NCBI GenBank assembly: GCA_033977085.1
Contig: CP138906.1
Coordinates: 744,001-808,000, forward strand
Length of the DNA stretch: 64,000 nt
Direction: 5' to 3'
Source of the DNA: Apirhabdus apintestini
GTDB taxonomy: Bacteria > Pseudomonadota > Gammaproteobacteria > Enterobacterales > Enterobacteriaceae
Shown here: one piece after another, positions 53,746 through 63,924 of the stretch
Position numbering within the stretch: position 1 is the first letter of the stretch
Layout: each line of letters opens with the position of its first letter
The notes under the pieces: generated by a model
What the model was told of the DNA's origin: nothing
The model's input: the letters and a program-made list of their open reading frames with translations, nothing else
Database searches by the model: none
Made by a program: the position numbers and the translations under genes

Positions 53746-53878
53746 CGTCTGAGGCATTCTAAGCGCCGGTTGCCGGTGTAATGGACGCCTAAGATTTAGC
53801 CTTTCATCCGCCAGGTTTGGCGGGTGAAGGCGATACCGTTTGCCAGGTTCGCTGCAGGTGGAACTGGAGTTTGATTAA
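53746..53878 (+). repeat. palindrome-bearing insertion with duplicated dnaE 3' end
   Basis: The last codons of dnaE, CAG GTG GAT TTA GAG TTT GAC TAA (53722-53745), recur as CAG GTG GAA CTG GAG TTT GAT TAA at 53855-53878, encoding QVELEFD and stop. The second copy is followed by TACAGGAATACT and the accA ATG, the spacing found at the dnaE-accA junction of E. coli. Between the copies is a strong imperfect palindrome (GCCTTTCATCCGCCA / TGGCGGGTGAAGGC, about 53800-53832). It looks like a small palindromic insertion that regenerated the gene end. Confidence 0.6.
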
Positions 53879-53890
53879 TACAGGAATACT

Positions 53891-54849
53891 ATGAGTCTGA
53901 ATTTCCTTGATTTTGAACAGCCGATTGCAGAGCCGGAAGCGAAAATCGATTCCCTGACCGCGGTGAGCCGTCAGGATGAAGCGCTGGATATTAATATAGA
54001 TGAAGAAGTTTACCGCCTGCGCGAAAAGAGCGTAGAACTGACGCGGAAAATTTTTGCTGATTTAGGGGCGTGGCAAATCGCGCAGTTAGCGCGCCATCCG
54101 CTGCGGCCATATACGCTGGATTATGTCCGTATGGCGTTCGATGATTTCGATGAGCTGGCAGGCGATCGCGCCTACGCGGATGATAAAGCAATTGTGGGCG
54201 GCATCGCTCGCCTGAGCGGGCGCCCGGTAATGGTCATTGGCCATCAAAAAGGCCGTGAGACAAAAGAAAAAATTCGCCGTAATTTTGGTATGCCAGCCCC
54301 AGAAGGCTATCGTAAAGCTTTACGGTTAATGGAAATGGCCGAACGCTTTAAGATGCCTATCATCACGTTTATCGACACCCAGGCGCTTATCCCGGCGTTG
54401 GCGCCGAGGAGCGCGGGCAATCAGAGGCGATTGCCCGTAACCTGCGTGAAATGTCGGGGCTAAAAGTGCCGCTAATTTGCACGGTGATCGGTGAAGGCGG
54501 CTCCGGCGGCGCGCTGGCTATTGGCGTCGGCGATAAAGTCAATATGCTGCAGTACAGCACTTATTCGGTGATTTCTCCGGAAGGATGCGCATCTATTCTG
54601 TGGAAAAGCGCGGATAAAGCGCCGCTGGCAGCAGAGGCGATGGGCATTATTGCGCCACGTCTGAAAGAATTGAAGCTTATTGATTCCGTTATCCCGGAAC
54701 CGCTTGGCGGCGCTCATCGTAATCCGGAAGCAATGGCGGAAGCGCTTAAGGCACAGCTACTGGCGGATTTAGAAGATCTTGATACGCTGGGAACTGAAGA
54801 TTTACTTAACCGCCGCTACCAGCGTTTAATGAGCTACGGCTACGCCTGA
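53891..54849 (+). CDS. accA: acetyl-CoA carboxylase carboxyltransferase alpha subunit, one frameshift
   Basis: AccA with AccD transfers carboxyl from biotin to acetyl-CoA, forming malonyl-CoA for fatty acid synthesis. It has MSLNFLDFEQPIAE, GHQKGRETKEKIRRNFGMPAPEGYRKALRLM in pieces, then the oxyanion-hole region GEGGSGGALAIG. A C is missing near 54380 ([21 protein letters not shown]). The corrected length is 319 residues, exactly E. coli. Confidence 0.96.
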
Positions 54850-54867
54850 TTAAAAATAGACTATGCA

Positions 54868-54893
54868 GCCGGCTCCTTTTGGGCCGGTTTTTT
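54868..54893 (+). terminator. accA terminator
   Basis: GCCGG CTCCTTTTG GGCCGG followed by TTTTTT, 20 bases after the accA stop. Confidence 0.8.
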
Positions 54894-55362
54894 ATTGCTA
54901 ACTGAAATTCACCTCCTGCGGGCGCGGTCATCAGCGGGTTTTGGCTCAGCTTTATTATCGCGCGGGGTTTTAATACTTCCAGGAGTGGCGGTAAGGGTTT
55001 TGATACATCTCTGTGGGGCGAAATCAAAGCTGCCTTGTATGAAGGCGGATATTTATTGCCGATAGTAAATGCTCTCCTGTGGCATCTACAAAGTGGGCTA
55101 TTAATTTTAATAGAACCCGATGCGGCTTGATTTAAGGCCGTCAGTTTATCCCGCGGGAGTATGCGCAAAGTGCGTTTTACGGGGATTTTCTCTTCTCTAT
55201 TGTGAATTGCATCGCCCGCAGAATAAACGACTAAAGCCAACCATCGGAGTACTAGCCTGATTTTGGCTTTAAGCCGTCAGGCAAATCCAATGCGTTTTGC
55301 CTGACGTCTATTACAGAGACTTCGCCGTAATTAACTGATTTGCTGCCCTTGAAGGAGACGTA
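54894..55362. other. gap where ldcC would be expected
   Basis: About 470 bases without a convincing gene. E. coli has the lysine decarboxylase gene ldcC here; no trace of it was recognised. A minus-strand frame at 54806-55240 overlaps accA and its terminator and has no motif. A hairpin (CGTCAGGCAAA / TTTTGCCTGACG) lies at 55275-55306, and AAGGAG at 55352-55357 is the yaeR ribosome-binding site. Confidence 0.5.
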
Positions 55363-55751
55363 ATGCTGAATTTAAACCAGGTGCACCACATCGCGATTAT
55401 TGCGAGCGATTATGCCCGCAGTAAGGCGTTTTATTGCGATATTCTGGGGTTTACGCTACTTAGCGAAGTTTACCGCGAGGCGCGCGACTCCTGGAAAGGG
55501 ATTTAGCGCTTAACGGTGCTTATGCCATTGAGCTGTTTTCATTTCCAAAGCCACCGGCGCGCGTGAGTCAGCCGGAAGCCTGCGGTTTACGCCATTTAGC
55601 TTTCAGCGTCGACGATGTCGACCTTGCGATGAAGCAGCTACTCTCACTGGGTGTAGCCTGTGAAGCAGTGCGTTTGGATCCACTGACGGGAAAACGATTT
55701 ACGTTTTTTGCGATCCGGATGGTTTGCCGCTAGAAGCTGTACCAACAGTAA
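55363..55751 (+). CDS. yaeR: VOC-family (glyoxalase-like) metalloprotein YaeR, three frameshifts
   Basis: A small member of the vicinal oxygen chelate superfamily of unknown substrate. MLNLNQVHHIAIIASDYARS opens the first beta-alpha-beta module, and the second has CGLRHLAFSVDDVD and FFCDPDGLPLEL; the histidines and glutamates are the likely metal ligands. A G is missing near 55500, a T near 55708, and a G is extra near 55736. With these changes the gene ends LELYQQ at 55749-55751 and is 129 residues, exactly the E. coli YaeR length. Confidence 0.9.
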
Positions 55752-55812
55752 GACTTGCGTTGCCGGAAGTTGCCCGGTAACGTGCCGCTATGTCTGTTAA
55801 TCTTTCCATACT

Positions 55813-57116
55813 ATGACACCCCCACAGCTGCATCATCGTCTCGGCGCACGCCGGCATTTGCTGGTCGCCTACAGCGGCGGTCTGGATTCTACGGTATTAC
55901 TGCATCAACTGGTTCAGCTACGTCACTGTTATCCGGATATTACGCTGCGCGCTATGCATATTCATCACGGGCTAAGCCCGCACGCGGATGAATGGGCGGC
56001 GCACTGCACGCACCAGTGCCAGCAATGGCAAGTCCCGCTGTGCGTGGAGCGCGTGACGCTTACTTCGAATGGTAAAGGCATCGAATCCCAGGCTCGCGAC
56101 GCACGCTACGCGGCGCTGGCGCGGGCGTTATTGCCAGGGAGACCCTGCTAACTGCCCAGCACCAGGACGATCAGTGTGAAACCTTGCTGCTGGCATTAAA
56201 ACGCGGTAGCGGCCCTGCGGGGCTATCGGCGATGCCGATGAGCACTCCGTTCGCCGGCGGAGAATTATTACGTCCGCTGCTGGATGTTGCTCGCATTAAT
56301 CTGGAACAGTGGGCCTCCATGCACCAACTTGTCTGGGTTGAAGACGATAGCAATACGGATGTCCGTTTTGAACGCAATTTCCTGCGCCAGCAGATTTTGC
56401 CTCAACTGACGGCGCGCTGGCCGCATTTTACCGACGCCGCTGCGCGTAGCGCCGCGCTGTGCGCCGAGCAGGAGTCATTATTGAATGAGCTCCTTGCCGA
56501 TGAACTGGCGCTTGCGACAACGGCGCAAGGATCATTGCGGATAGCGGCATTGAACGATAAAAGCGAGGCCCGGCGCGGGGCGCTGCTTCGGCGCTGGCTC
56601 AGTAGTCTGGGCGCGGAAATGCCTTCTCGGGATGCATTGACGCGGATTTGGCACGAAGTTGCCTGCGCGCGACAGGATGCCAGCCCCCGCCTGCAGTTGG
56701 GGCATTATGAAATTCGGCGCTGGCGGGGCGCGCTATGGCGTATTCCTTGTATACCTGCGTTCTCATCCCCCCCATTGTCTGGCATGAACATTCACAGCCA
56801 TTAACGCTGCCGGGAGGATTGGGGCAGCTTTGCTGGCAGCAGGGCGGTGCGCCGGTGCGTTTCCCGTTATCGCATGAAACCGTTAGTGTCAGGTTTCACG
56901 CCGAAGGCAGGCTGCACATCGTTGGGCGAGAGCGAGGGCGAACCTTAAAAAACTGTGGCAGGAGTTGGGCATTGCCCCTGGCTACGAGGTGCGGTTCCCC
57001 TACTGTTTTATGATGATTGTCTGATTGCCGCGCCCGGGATATTCGTCACCCGGGAGGGAGCAGCGCCAATTGGGCAATGTGGCTATCTCTATTGGCATAA
57101 GGGGTTAGAGTTATGA
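55813..57116 (+). CDS. tilS: tRNA(Ile)-lysidine synthase, four frameshifts
   Basis: TilS converts C34 of the tRNA(Ile) CAU anticodon to lysidine, allowing AUA decoding, and is essential. The PP-loop ATP motif is VAYSGGLDSTVLLHQL; AQHQDDQCETLLLALKRGSG follows, then the tRNA-binding C-terminal domains (VSVRFHAEGRLHIVGRE). Bases are missing near 56140 (G run), 56770 (a run of seven C), 56950 (A run) and 56980 (C run). Corrected length is 435 residues versus 432 in E. coli. The last codons overlap the start of the cytochrome gene (ATGA). Confidence 0.94.
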
Positions 57117-57430
57117 TGAAAAAACCTGGGCTGGTGCTAAGTAGCATACTATTGTGCAGTTTTATGGCTATGGCAAAGGGCGATCCTCAGGCCGGTGCAA
57201 AGAAAGCCGTGACCTGTGCCGCCTGCCACGGCGATGATGGAAAGTCGACTGCGCCCATTTATCCAACTCTTGCCGGTCAGAGCGAAAATTATCTGGCGCA
57301 CGCGCTGCATGCCTATAAAAACGGCGAGCGGCACGGCGGGCAGGCAGAAATAATGAGAGCGTACGTAAGTAGCCTGAGCGATGAAGATATTGCGAATCTG
57401 GCCGCCTGGTATTCCTCGCAAAAAGAGTAG
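57113..57430 (+). CDS. periplasmic monoheme c-type cytochrome
   Basis: A 105-residue class I cytochrome c resembling c553 or single domains of cytochrome c4. The signal peptide is MMKKPGLVLSSILLCSFMAMA; the heme site CAACH is at about residues 35-39, and a methionine in EIMRAYVSSLSDEDIANLA is the likely axial ligand, followed by the C-terminal helix. E. coli K-12 has no gene like this beside tilS. The ATG overlaps the tilS stop, so translation is probably coupled. It would need the Ccm maturation system. The electron partner is unknown. Confidence 0.9.
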   Translation: MMKKPGLVLSSILLCSFMAMAKGDPQAGAKKAVTCAACHGDDGKSTAPIYPTLAGQSENYLAHALHAYKNGERHGGQAEIMRAYVSSLSDEDIANLAAWYSSQKE

Positions 57431-57697
57431 CGACGATTTGGTCTCGTGGGTGCAGTAAGCGAGCGCGTATGCATACAGCGCGAGCAGGGTAATGCAAGCG
57501 TAACCGCCGTGGGGCGATGCGCGCACGTCGTTAAGCGGTGGATTAATAAGTATCAAAGAGTGTCTCAAACCATTATTTTATCAACTATTTAAGCGCTGGC
57601 TTATGGAGCGGGGCTTTTTCTTTTCTTGACTCGGGGATAGCGCCTACAGCGCGAGGCGCCTTTTGTCAGGCGCTTAATCAGGTAATTTAGCAACAAT
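57431..57697. other. gene-free stretch after the cytochrome gene
   Basis: No supported gene is seen between the cytochrome stop and the rof terminator. Confidence 0.4.
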
Positions 57698-57732
57698 AGT
57701 AAAGCCGCCTTCGCAGGGAAGGCGGCTTTACT
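57698..57732. terminator. bidirectional terminator between the cytochrome gene and rof
   Basis: AGTAAAGCCGCCTT and AAGGCGGCTTTACT form a perfect 14-base stem with a 7-base loop, 13 bases past the rof stop. It serves rof-yaeP on the minus strand and possibly the tilS unit on the plus strand. Confidence 0.8.
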
Positions 57733-57745
57733 GCGTGAGGAGGTA

Positions 57746-58001
57746 TTACTCGCTGACGATCATCTCGCCAAGCTGAGGATTACTGTATTTGCTGATAGTA
57801 TCGAGCCGCAGTTCGCGCACGGTTCCTGCGTTATCGACCAGAAGATATTCCACGTTTTTCGCGTTACCAGAGCATCGGCTTTGGCCTGTAGCGTTTCGCC
57901 GTTTTTAAGTTCCAGCGTTAACAGCATATGTTGCTGGCAGGCGAGTTCAGATTGTCATAATCATCGCAATTGATGGGGTGGTAGACATCATTCGTTGACA
58001 T
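57746..58001 (-). CDS. rof: Rho-binding antiterminator Rof, two frameshifts
   Basis: Rof (YaeO) binds Rho and inhibits Rho-dependent termination. The small Sm-like barrel reads MSTNDVYHPINCDDYDNL, ELACQQHMLLTLELKNG, AKADALVTR, NVEYLLVDNAGTVREL and SNPQLGEMIVSE. Bases are missing near 57948 (NLELACQ) and near 57862 (A run). Corrected length is 85 residues versus 84 in E. coli. Because of the indels the gene is too fragmented to appear as a long open frame. Its ATG lies 14 bases before the end of yaeP, so the pair overlaps. Confidence 0.88.
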
Positions 58002-58187
58002 AATCGCTCACCAGTAAGTTAGCGGCAGCGTAAGCTGCCTGTTCCCTGATTGACTCTGAAAGCGCATCGTTGCCAGCGACTCATTCAGAACCGTTAATAC
58101 GCAACCCAGAGCATCGGGGATATATCCGAGCTCGCCGCTGGCTACCCCGGCGTAGCGGCGGCGTATTAATTCACAATATTGCTCCAT
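57988..58187 (-). CDS. yaeP: UPF0253 protein YaeP, one frameshift
   Basis: A 66-residue conserved protein of unknown function encoded just upstream of rof. It reads MEQYCELIRRRYAGVASGEL, GYIPDALGCVLTVLNE, and after a missing base near 58075, NDALSESIREQAAYAAANLL and VSDYVNE. The corrected length equals E. coli YaeP. AGGAGG precedes the ATG, and its end overlaps the rof start. Confidence 0.88.
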
Positions 58188-58353
58188 AGGCCCTCCTGTC
58201 AGCGTCCCGAATTGGGATTGTGCATAAGGTGCTTGTTAAGCCTACGAAGTTCGCTTCGGTTTAGCAAGATGGTGCCGCTTTTCCGTAGCCGCTGACATGA
58301 TTATTTACGCAGAAACCAGGCGCGGATTGACGGGCGCGGTGCATTTTTAAAAG

Positions 58354-58358
58354 GTACA
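58354..58358. repeat. target site duplication of IS copy 2, left
   Basis: GTACA, repeated at 60314-60318. Confidence 0.85.
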
Positions 58359-58426
58359 TGTCAACAACGGGTAAAAAGTGATCCACTTACCGTCACCACC
58401 AACGGTCTAATATTGATCCACCTTGC

Positions 58427-59204
58427 TTACTCAGGATTAGCTTCCGCTATAACCCCGGCCTTTCGTTTCTGCTTCAGTCGATAGCTCTCTCCTTTTATCT
58501 GGACTACGTGTGAGTGATGTAAGATCCGGTCCAGCATTGCCGATGTCAGGGCTGCATCACCCGCGAACGTCTGGTCCCACTGCCCGAACGGCAGGTTAGA
58601 GGTCAGGATCATCGCGCTCTTTTCGTAACGTTTGGCAATGACCTGGAAGAACAGCTTTGCCTCTTCCTGGCTGAACGGCAGATAGCCTATTTCGTCGATG
58701 ATGAGCAGTTTGGGGGCCATGACACCGCGATTGAGTGTCGTTTTGTAACGCCCCTGACGCTGGGAAGTCGACGGCTGTAACAGCAGGTCCGCTGCTGTTG
58801 TGAAGCGAACCTTGATGCCCGCCCGTACTGCCTCGTAGCCCATGGCTATCGCCAGATGTGTTTTCCCCACGCCCGAGGGGCCCAGCAACACGATGTTTTC
58901 GTTACGTTCGATGAAGCTCAGGGAACGCAGCGACTGGATTTGCTTCTGAGGTGCGCCGGTGGCGAAGGTGAAGTCGTATTCCTCGAACGTCTTCACCGCC
59001 GGGAAGGCTGCCATCCGCGTGTACATCGCCTGTTTACGCTGATGCCGGGCCAGTTTCTCCTCATGTAGCAGGTGCTCCGGGAAGTCCATATAGCTCCATT
59101 CCTGATCCACTGCCTGTTGCGACAGTGCCGGCGCCGCGCCGATAAGGCTGTCCAAGCAGGCTGTTCAGCAAGCACCATCAGCCGTTGATGTTGTAGTTCG
59201 ACCA

Positions 59205-59208
<4 letters not shown>
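58427..59208 (-). CDS. istB: IS21-family ATPase IstB, copy 2, one frameshift
   Basis: Same product as the istB of copy 1: Walker A LLGPSGVGKTHLA, Walker B LLIIDEIGYLPFS and the tail KRKAGVIAEANPE. The frame is broken near 59155 in the AEQ-LDSLIG region, at the same place as in copy 1 but with different bases (CAGCCTGCTTGG here, CAGCCCAGCTGG there). The downstream DSLIGAAPALSQQAVDQEWS is open here. Confidence 0.92.
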
Positions 59209-60227
<1,019 letters not shown>

Positions 60228-60313
60228 AAGCTCCCCTGTATTCAGAGGAGCAGATTAACCCCTGGATCAGTTTTCAACCGCTGGGGTGGATCAGTTTTGC
60301 ACCGTTGGTAACA

Positions 60314-60318
60314 GTACA
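60314..60318. repeat. target site duplication of IS copy 2, right
   Basis: GTACA, matching 58354-58358. Confidence 0.85.
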
Positions 60319-60344
60319 ATGCCGTTCCCGTAAGAGAGGTTAAC

Positions 60345-60890
60345 ATGGCGTTAAAGGCAACAATTTATAAAGCAGCGGTGAGCATTGCCGATTTAGATCG
60401 CAATCGCTTTCTTGAGACCAGCCTGACGCTCGCCTGCCACCCTTCAGAAACGCAGCAGCGTATGATGCTGCGTTTGCTGGCATGGATAGTGTATGCCGAT
60501 GAGAAACTGGCGTTTACGCGCGGGCTGTGCGCGGATGAGGAACCAGAGATTTGGCTCTGTAACGATCATGGCGGTGTAGATCTCTGGGTTGAGCTAGGCT
60601 TGCCTGATGAACGGCGCTTGAAAAAGGCGACCCGCAAAGCGGCTGAAGTGGTTTTATTTGCGTATAACAGTCGCGCGGCGCAGGTTTGGTGGCAGCAGCA
60701 GCAGGCCGCGCTATCGCAGTATAAGAACCTGACGTTATGGTATCTGGATGATGAGCAACTGGCGGCGTTGAGCGCGTTGGCGGATAGAAATATGGCGCTA
60801 CAGGCCACGCTGCAGGAAGGCGTTATCTGGCTTTCAGATGCGCAAACTCACCTGGAGCTACGTCTGACACGTTGGCAGAGCGCGGCATGA
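60345..60890 (+). CDS. yaeQ: YaeQ family protein
   Basis: A 181-residue conserved protein with a PD-(D/E)xK-like fold and no settled function; it was once linked to suppression of RfaH loss. The intact frame starts MALKATIYKAAVSIADLDRN and includes LLAWIVYADEKLAFTRGLC, the conserved EPEIW and DLWVELGLPDERRLKKA. The stop overlaps the arfB start (ATGA). Copy 2 of the IS ends 31 bases upstream, so its native promoter is probably separated or replaced. Confidence 0.95.
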   Translation: MALKATIYKAAVSIADLDRNRFLETSLTLACHPSETQQRMMLRLLAWIVYADEKLAFTRGLCADEEPEIWLCNDHGGVDLWVELGLPDERRLKKATRKAAEVVLFAYNSRAAQVWWQQQQAALSQYKNLTLWYLDDEQLAALSALADRNMALQATLQEGVIWLSDAQTHLELRLTRWQSAA

Positions 60891-61310
60891 TTACGCTCGG
60901 ACGCGGTGTGAGTATTGGGGATGATGAGTATACGCTCAGCGCTATCCGCGCCCAGGGAGCCGGTGGGCAACACGTAAATAAAGCCTCTACGGCTATCCAT
61001 TTGCGCTTTGATATTGCCGCTTCCCGGCTGCCGGAGGTCTGGAAATCACGGCTGCTGGCCGCTTCTCATCATCTGATTACCCCGGAAGGCGTTGTCGTTA
61101 TCAAAGCGCAGGAGTACCGTAGCCAGGAAATGAATAAAGAGGCGGCGATAGCGCGGCTGGCGGCACTGATTCAGGAGGCTGACCGTAGTGCCAAAGAGCC
61201 GTAAGGCGACGCGGCCAACCCGAGCCTCAAAAGAACGGAGGCTTGATGCGAAATCGCGCCGCTCAGCGGTTAGATCGCTGCGCGGAAAAGTGCGCGATCG
61301 CGGAGATTAA
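60887..61310 (+). CDS. arfB: alternative ribosome-rescue factor ArfB, one frameshift
   Basis: ArfB (YaeJ) is a peptidyl-tRNA hydrolase that rescues stalled ribosomes. The GGQ motif lies in IRAQGAGGQHVNK, and the basic C-terminal tail inserts in the mRNA channel. A G is extra near 61175, producing a premature stop at SAKEP. Removing it restores the tail KSRKATRPTRASKERR and a TAA at 61308-61310, for 140 residues, exactly E. coli. The ATG overlaps the yaeQ stop. Confidence 0.94.
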
Positions 61311-61337
61311 GCGTAAAGGGACTATGGGAGAAAGGAG

Positions 61338-62030
61338 ATGAAAAAGACGGGCTATGCGGCGGGCGCGGCGCTGGCGTCAGGCCTACTCTTTCTGCTTGCA
61401 GGATGTAACCACCGCGTTACGGATATTCCGGCACAGGTTCAGGAACTTAAGCCGATGCAGCAGAGCTATCGCGGTGTACTTCCCTGCGCCGATTGTGAAG
61501 GCATTGAGACCACGTTATTTTTAGATAAAAATGGCGACTGGGTGATTAATCGCCATTATCAAAAAGGTATCGCTTCCGCCGATGCCGTGAGCTATGGCAC
61601 CTGGGCGCGTACCGCGGATAAGCTGGTGCTGACCGATTCCAAACAGAACAAACTCTATTTTCGCCCGGATAATAATGGGCTGGAGGCGCTGGATGTTCAC
61701 GGTAATCCGACCTCGCCCGTTTATCGCCTAACGGCCATTCAGCAGATACGTCCGCAGGCGACGTCTGTCGTGATGAAAGGGATGTATAAATATATGGCTG
61801 ATGTGGCAATTATTACTGATTGCGCCACGCGACGCACCTTTCTGGTGACCGATAGTCCACAGCTTGAGCTTGGATATAGCGCATCTCGTGATGCCTCAAT
61901 GGCACCGCTATTGGTGAGCGTTAAAGCGCATTTCACTCTGGAAGAAAATTCAGATACCGGCGTTATGCGCCTGGCGATTGTTGCCGATGAGAATGGGCAA
62001 TTCATCCCGGGAAAAGACTGCGATAATTAA
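61338..62030 (+). CDS. nlpE: outer-membrane lipoprotein NlpE
   Basis: NlpE (CutF) senses surface contact and lipoprotein trafficking faults and activates the Cpx envelope-stress response. The intact 230-residue frame has a lipoprotein signal with lipobox LAGC (Cys at about residue 22), the CADCEG motif (a CxxC pair) and a C-terminal domain with CATRRTFLV and a final cysteine. Slightly shorter than the E. coli 236. It lies 28 bases after arfB. Confidence 0.95.
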   Translation: MKKTGYAAGAALASGLLFLLAGCNHRVTDIPAQVQELKPMQQSYRGVLPCADCEGIETTLFLDKNGDWVINRHYQKGIASADAVSYGTWARTADKLVLTDSKQNKLYFRPDNNGLEALDVHGNPTSPVYRLTAIQQIRPQATSVVMKGMYKYMADVAIITDCATRRTFLVTDSPQLELGYSASRDASMAPLLVSVKAHFTLEENSDTGVMRLAIVADENGQFIPGKDCDN

Positions 62031-62065
62031 TGTATTGTGCGAAATACATTTGAGGTTGCTAAAAA

Positions 62066-62082
62066 GCCCGCCAAAGGCGGGC
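62066..62082. terminator. nlpE-proS bidirectional terminator
   Basis: GCCCGCC AAA GGCGGGC stem with AAAAA on its left side, giving a T tract for proS on the minus strand; it lies between two convergent genes. Confidence 0.85.
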
Positions 62083-62097
62083 CAATTTACGATGCTG

Positions 62098-63814
62098 TTA
62101 GCCGCGGATGCGGGATAGTAGATACTCAACAATATCGCCGGTTTTAATCAGTTGCTTATCGCCCTCGCGGCGATACTTATATTCAATATCGTCGTTATCG
62201 AGATTGCGATCGCCCAGCACGATGGTATGCGGCACGCCGATGAGTTCCATATCGGCAAACATAACGCCGGGGCGCTCTTTTCTATCGTCGAGCAGCACTT
62301 CTACGCCCTGGGCGCGCAGCTCGGCATACAGTTTTTCCGCCAACTCCTGAACGCGATAGGACTTGTGCATGTTCATCGGCAGAATGGCGACCTGGAAAGG
62401 CGCAATGGCTTCTGGCCACACGATGCCCCGCTCATCGTAGTTTTGCTCGATGGCAGCGGCAACGACGCGCGTGACGCCAATACCATAACAGCCCATTGTC
62501 AGGATTTGGTTGCGTCCATCTTCACCCTGAACGCTGGCTTTCATCGCCTCTGAGTATTTGGTGCCAAGCTGGAAAATATGGCCGACTTCAATGCCGCGTT
62601 TAATCAGCAGCGTTCCTTTGCCGTCCGGGCTGGGATCGCCGGCGACAACGTTACGAATGTCTGCAACTTCTGGGGTAACCGCGTCGCGATCCCAATTAAT
62701 GCCGAAATAATGTTTGCCGTCGATATTCGCGCCAGCGCTGAAGTCGCTCATCGCGGCAACGGTGCGATCAATTACCACAGGTACCGGCATATTCACCGGG
62801 CCGAGGGAGCCAGGACCAGCGTTAACTACGGCGCGAATCTCTTCTTCCGTGGCGAATGTTAGCGGGCTGGCGACCTGCGGCAGTTTTTCCGCTTTCACTT
62901 CATTTAATTCATGGTCGCCGCGAACCAGCAGAGCAACCAGCGGATACGCGCTACCTTCGGCCGCTTTTACCAGCAGAGTTTTCACCGTCTTTTCAATCGG
63001 CAGAGCAAATTGCTCAACCAGGCTCGGCGATAGTTTTTGCCTTTGGCGTATCCACAAGAGTCATTTCTTGGGTCGCCGCAGTCCGGGGCGCTGCGGGCGC
63101 GACGGCCTCGGCCAGCTCGATATTCGCCGCATAGTCGGATGAATCAGAGAAGATAACGTCATCTTCGCCGCTGTGCGCCAGTACCGGAATTCGTGAGATG
63201 CGCTGCCGCCAATGGAGCCGGTATCCGCCTGAACCGCCCGAAAATCAAGCCCCATGCGGGTAAAGATCTTGCTGTAGGCTTCATACATGGTGTCGTATGT
63301 CGCCTGCAGAGATTCCTGCGAAGTATGAAATGAATAGGCATCCTTCATAATAAATTCGCGTGAGCGCATCACGCCGAAACGCGGGCGTACTTCGTCGCGG
63401 AATTTAGTTTGGATCTGGAAAAAGTTAAGCGGGAGCTGTTTATAGGAACTCGAGCTCATTGCGTATTAAATCGGTAATCACTTCTTCATGAGTGGGGCCC
63501 AATACGAACGGGCGCTCGCCGCGATCGACAAAACGCAGCAATTCCGGGCCATATTGTTCCCAGCGGCCGCTTTCCTGCCATAAGTCTGCAGGCTGCACCA
63601 CCGGCATGGAAACCTCAATCGCACCGGCGTTGTTCATCTCTTCGCGCACGATATTTTCGACTTTTTAAGAACGCGCAGACCGGTCGGCAGCCGGTATATA
63701 ACCCGGAGGCTAACTTACGGATCATCCCGGCGCGCAGCATCAGTTGGTGACTGATGACTTCGGCGTCGGCGGGGTCTCCTTCAGAGTGGAGAGCATATAT
63801 TGGCTAGTACGCAT
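62098..63814 (-). CDS. proS: prolyl-tRNA synthetase, about six frameshifts
   Basis: ProRS charges tRNA(Pro) and is essential. The bacterial-type class II enzyme starts [13 protein letters not shown] at 63814; motif 2 lies in the [26 protein letters not shown] region in pieces, the inserted editing domain follows ([23 protein letters not shown]), then motif 3 ([14 protein letters not shown]) and the anticodon-binding domain ending [10 protein letters not shown]. Bases appear missing near 63770, 63695, 63663 and 63195, and gained near 63450 and 63028. The net two-base deficit gives 572 residues, exactly E. coli. It is the most damaged gene in the window. Confidence 0.94.
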
Positions 63815-63924
63815 GTTATTCAGGTTCCATATGGACAAACGAACGCAGGCCTAAAGCGACCTGATGCAAAAAAGTGGTTTAGTTTACCAGTGTGGCAGAG
63901 TTGCCAAAAGAGAGGGGCGGGAAA

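Noticed and set aside
53855..53878. The second dnaE tail as a target-site duplication of a classical insertion sequence
   Set aside because: The copies differ at several positions and the 133-base unit carries no transposase or recognisable IS ends, so it is reported as a palindromic insertion instead.
54806..55240. A 144-codon minus-strand frame after accA
   Set aside because: It overlaps the end of accA and its terminator, has low-complexity basic composition and no recognised motif.
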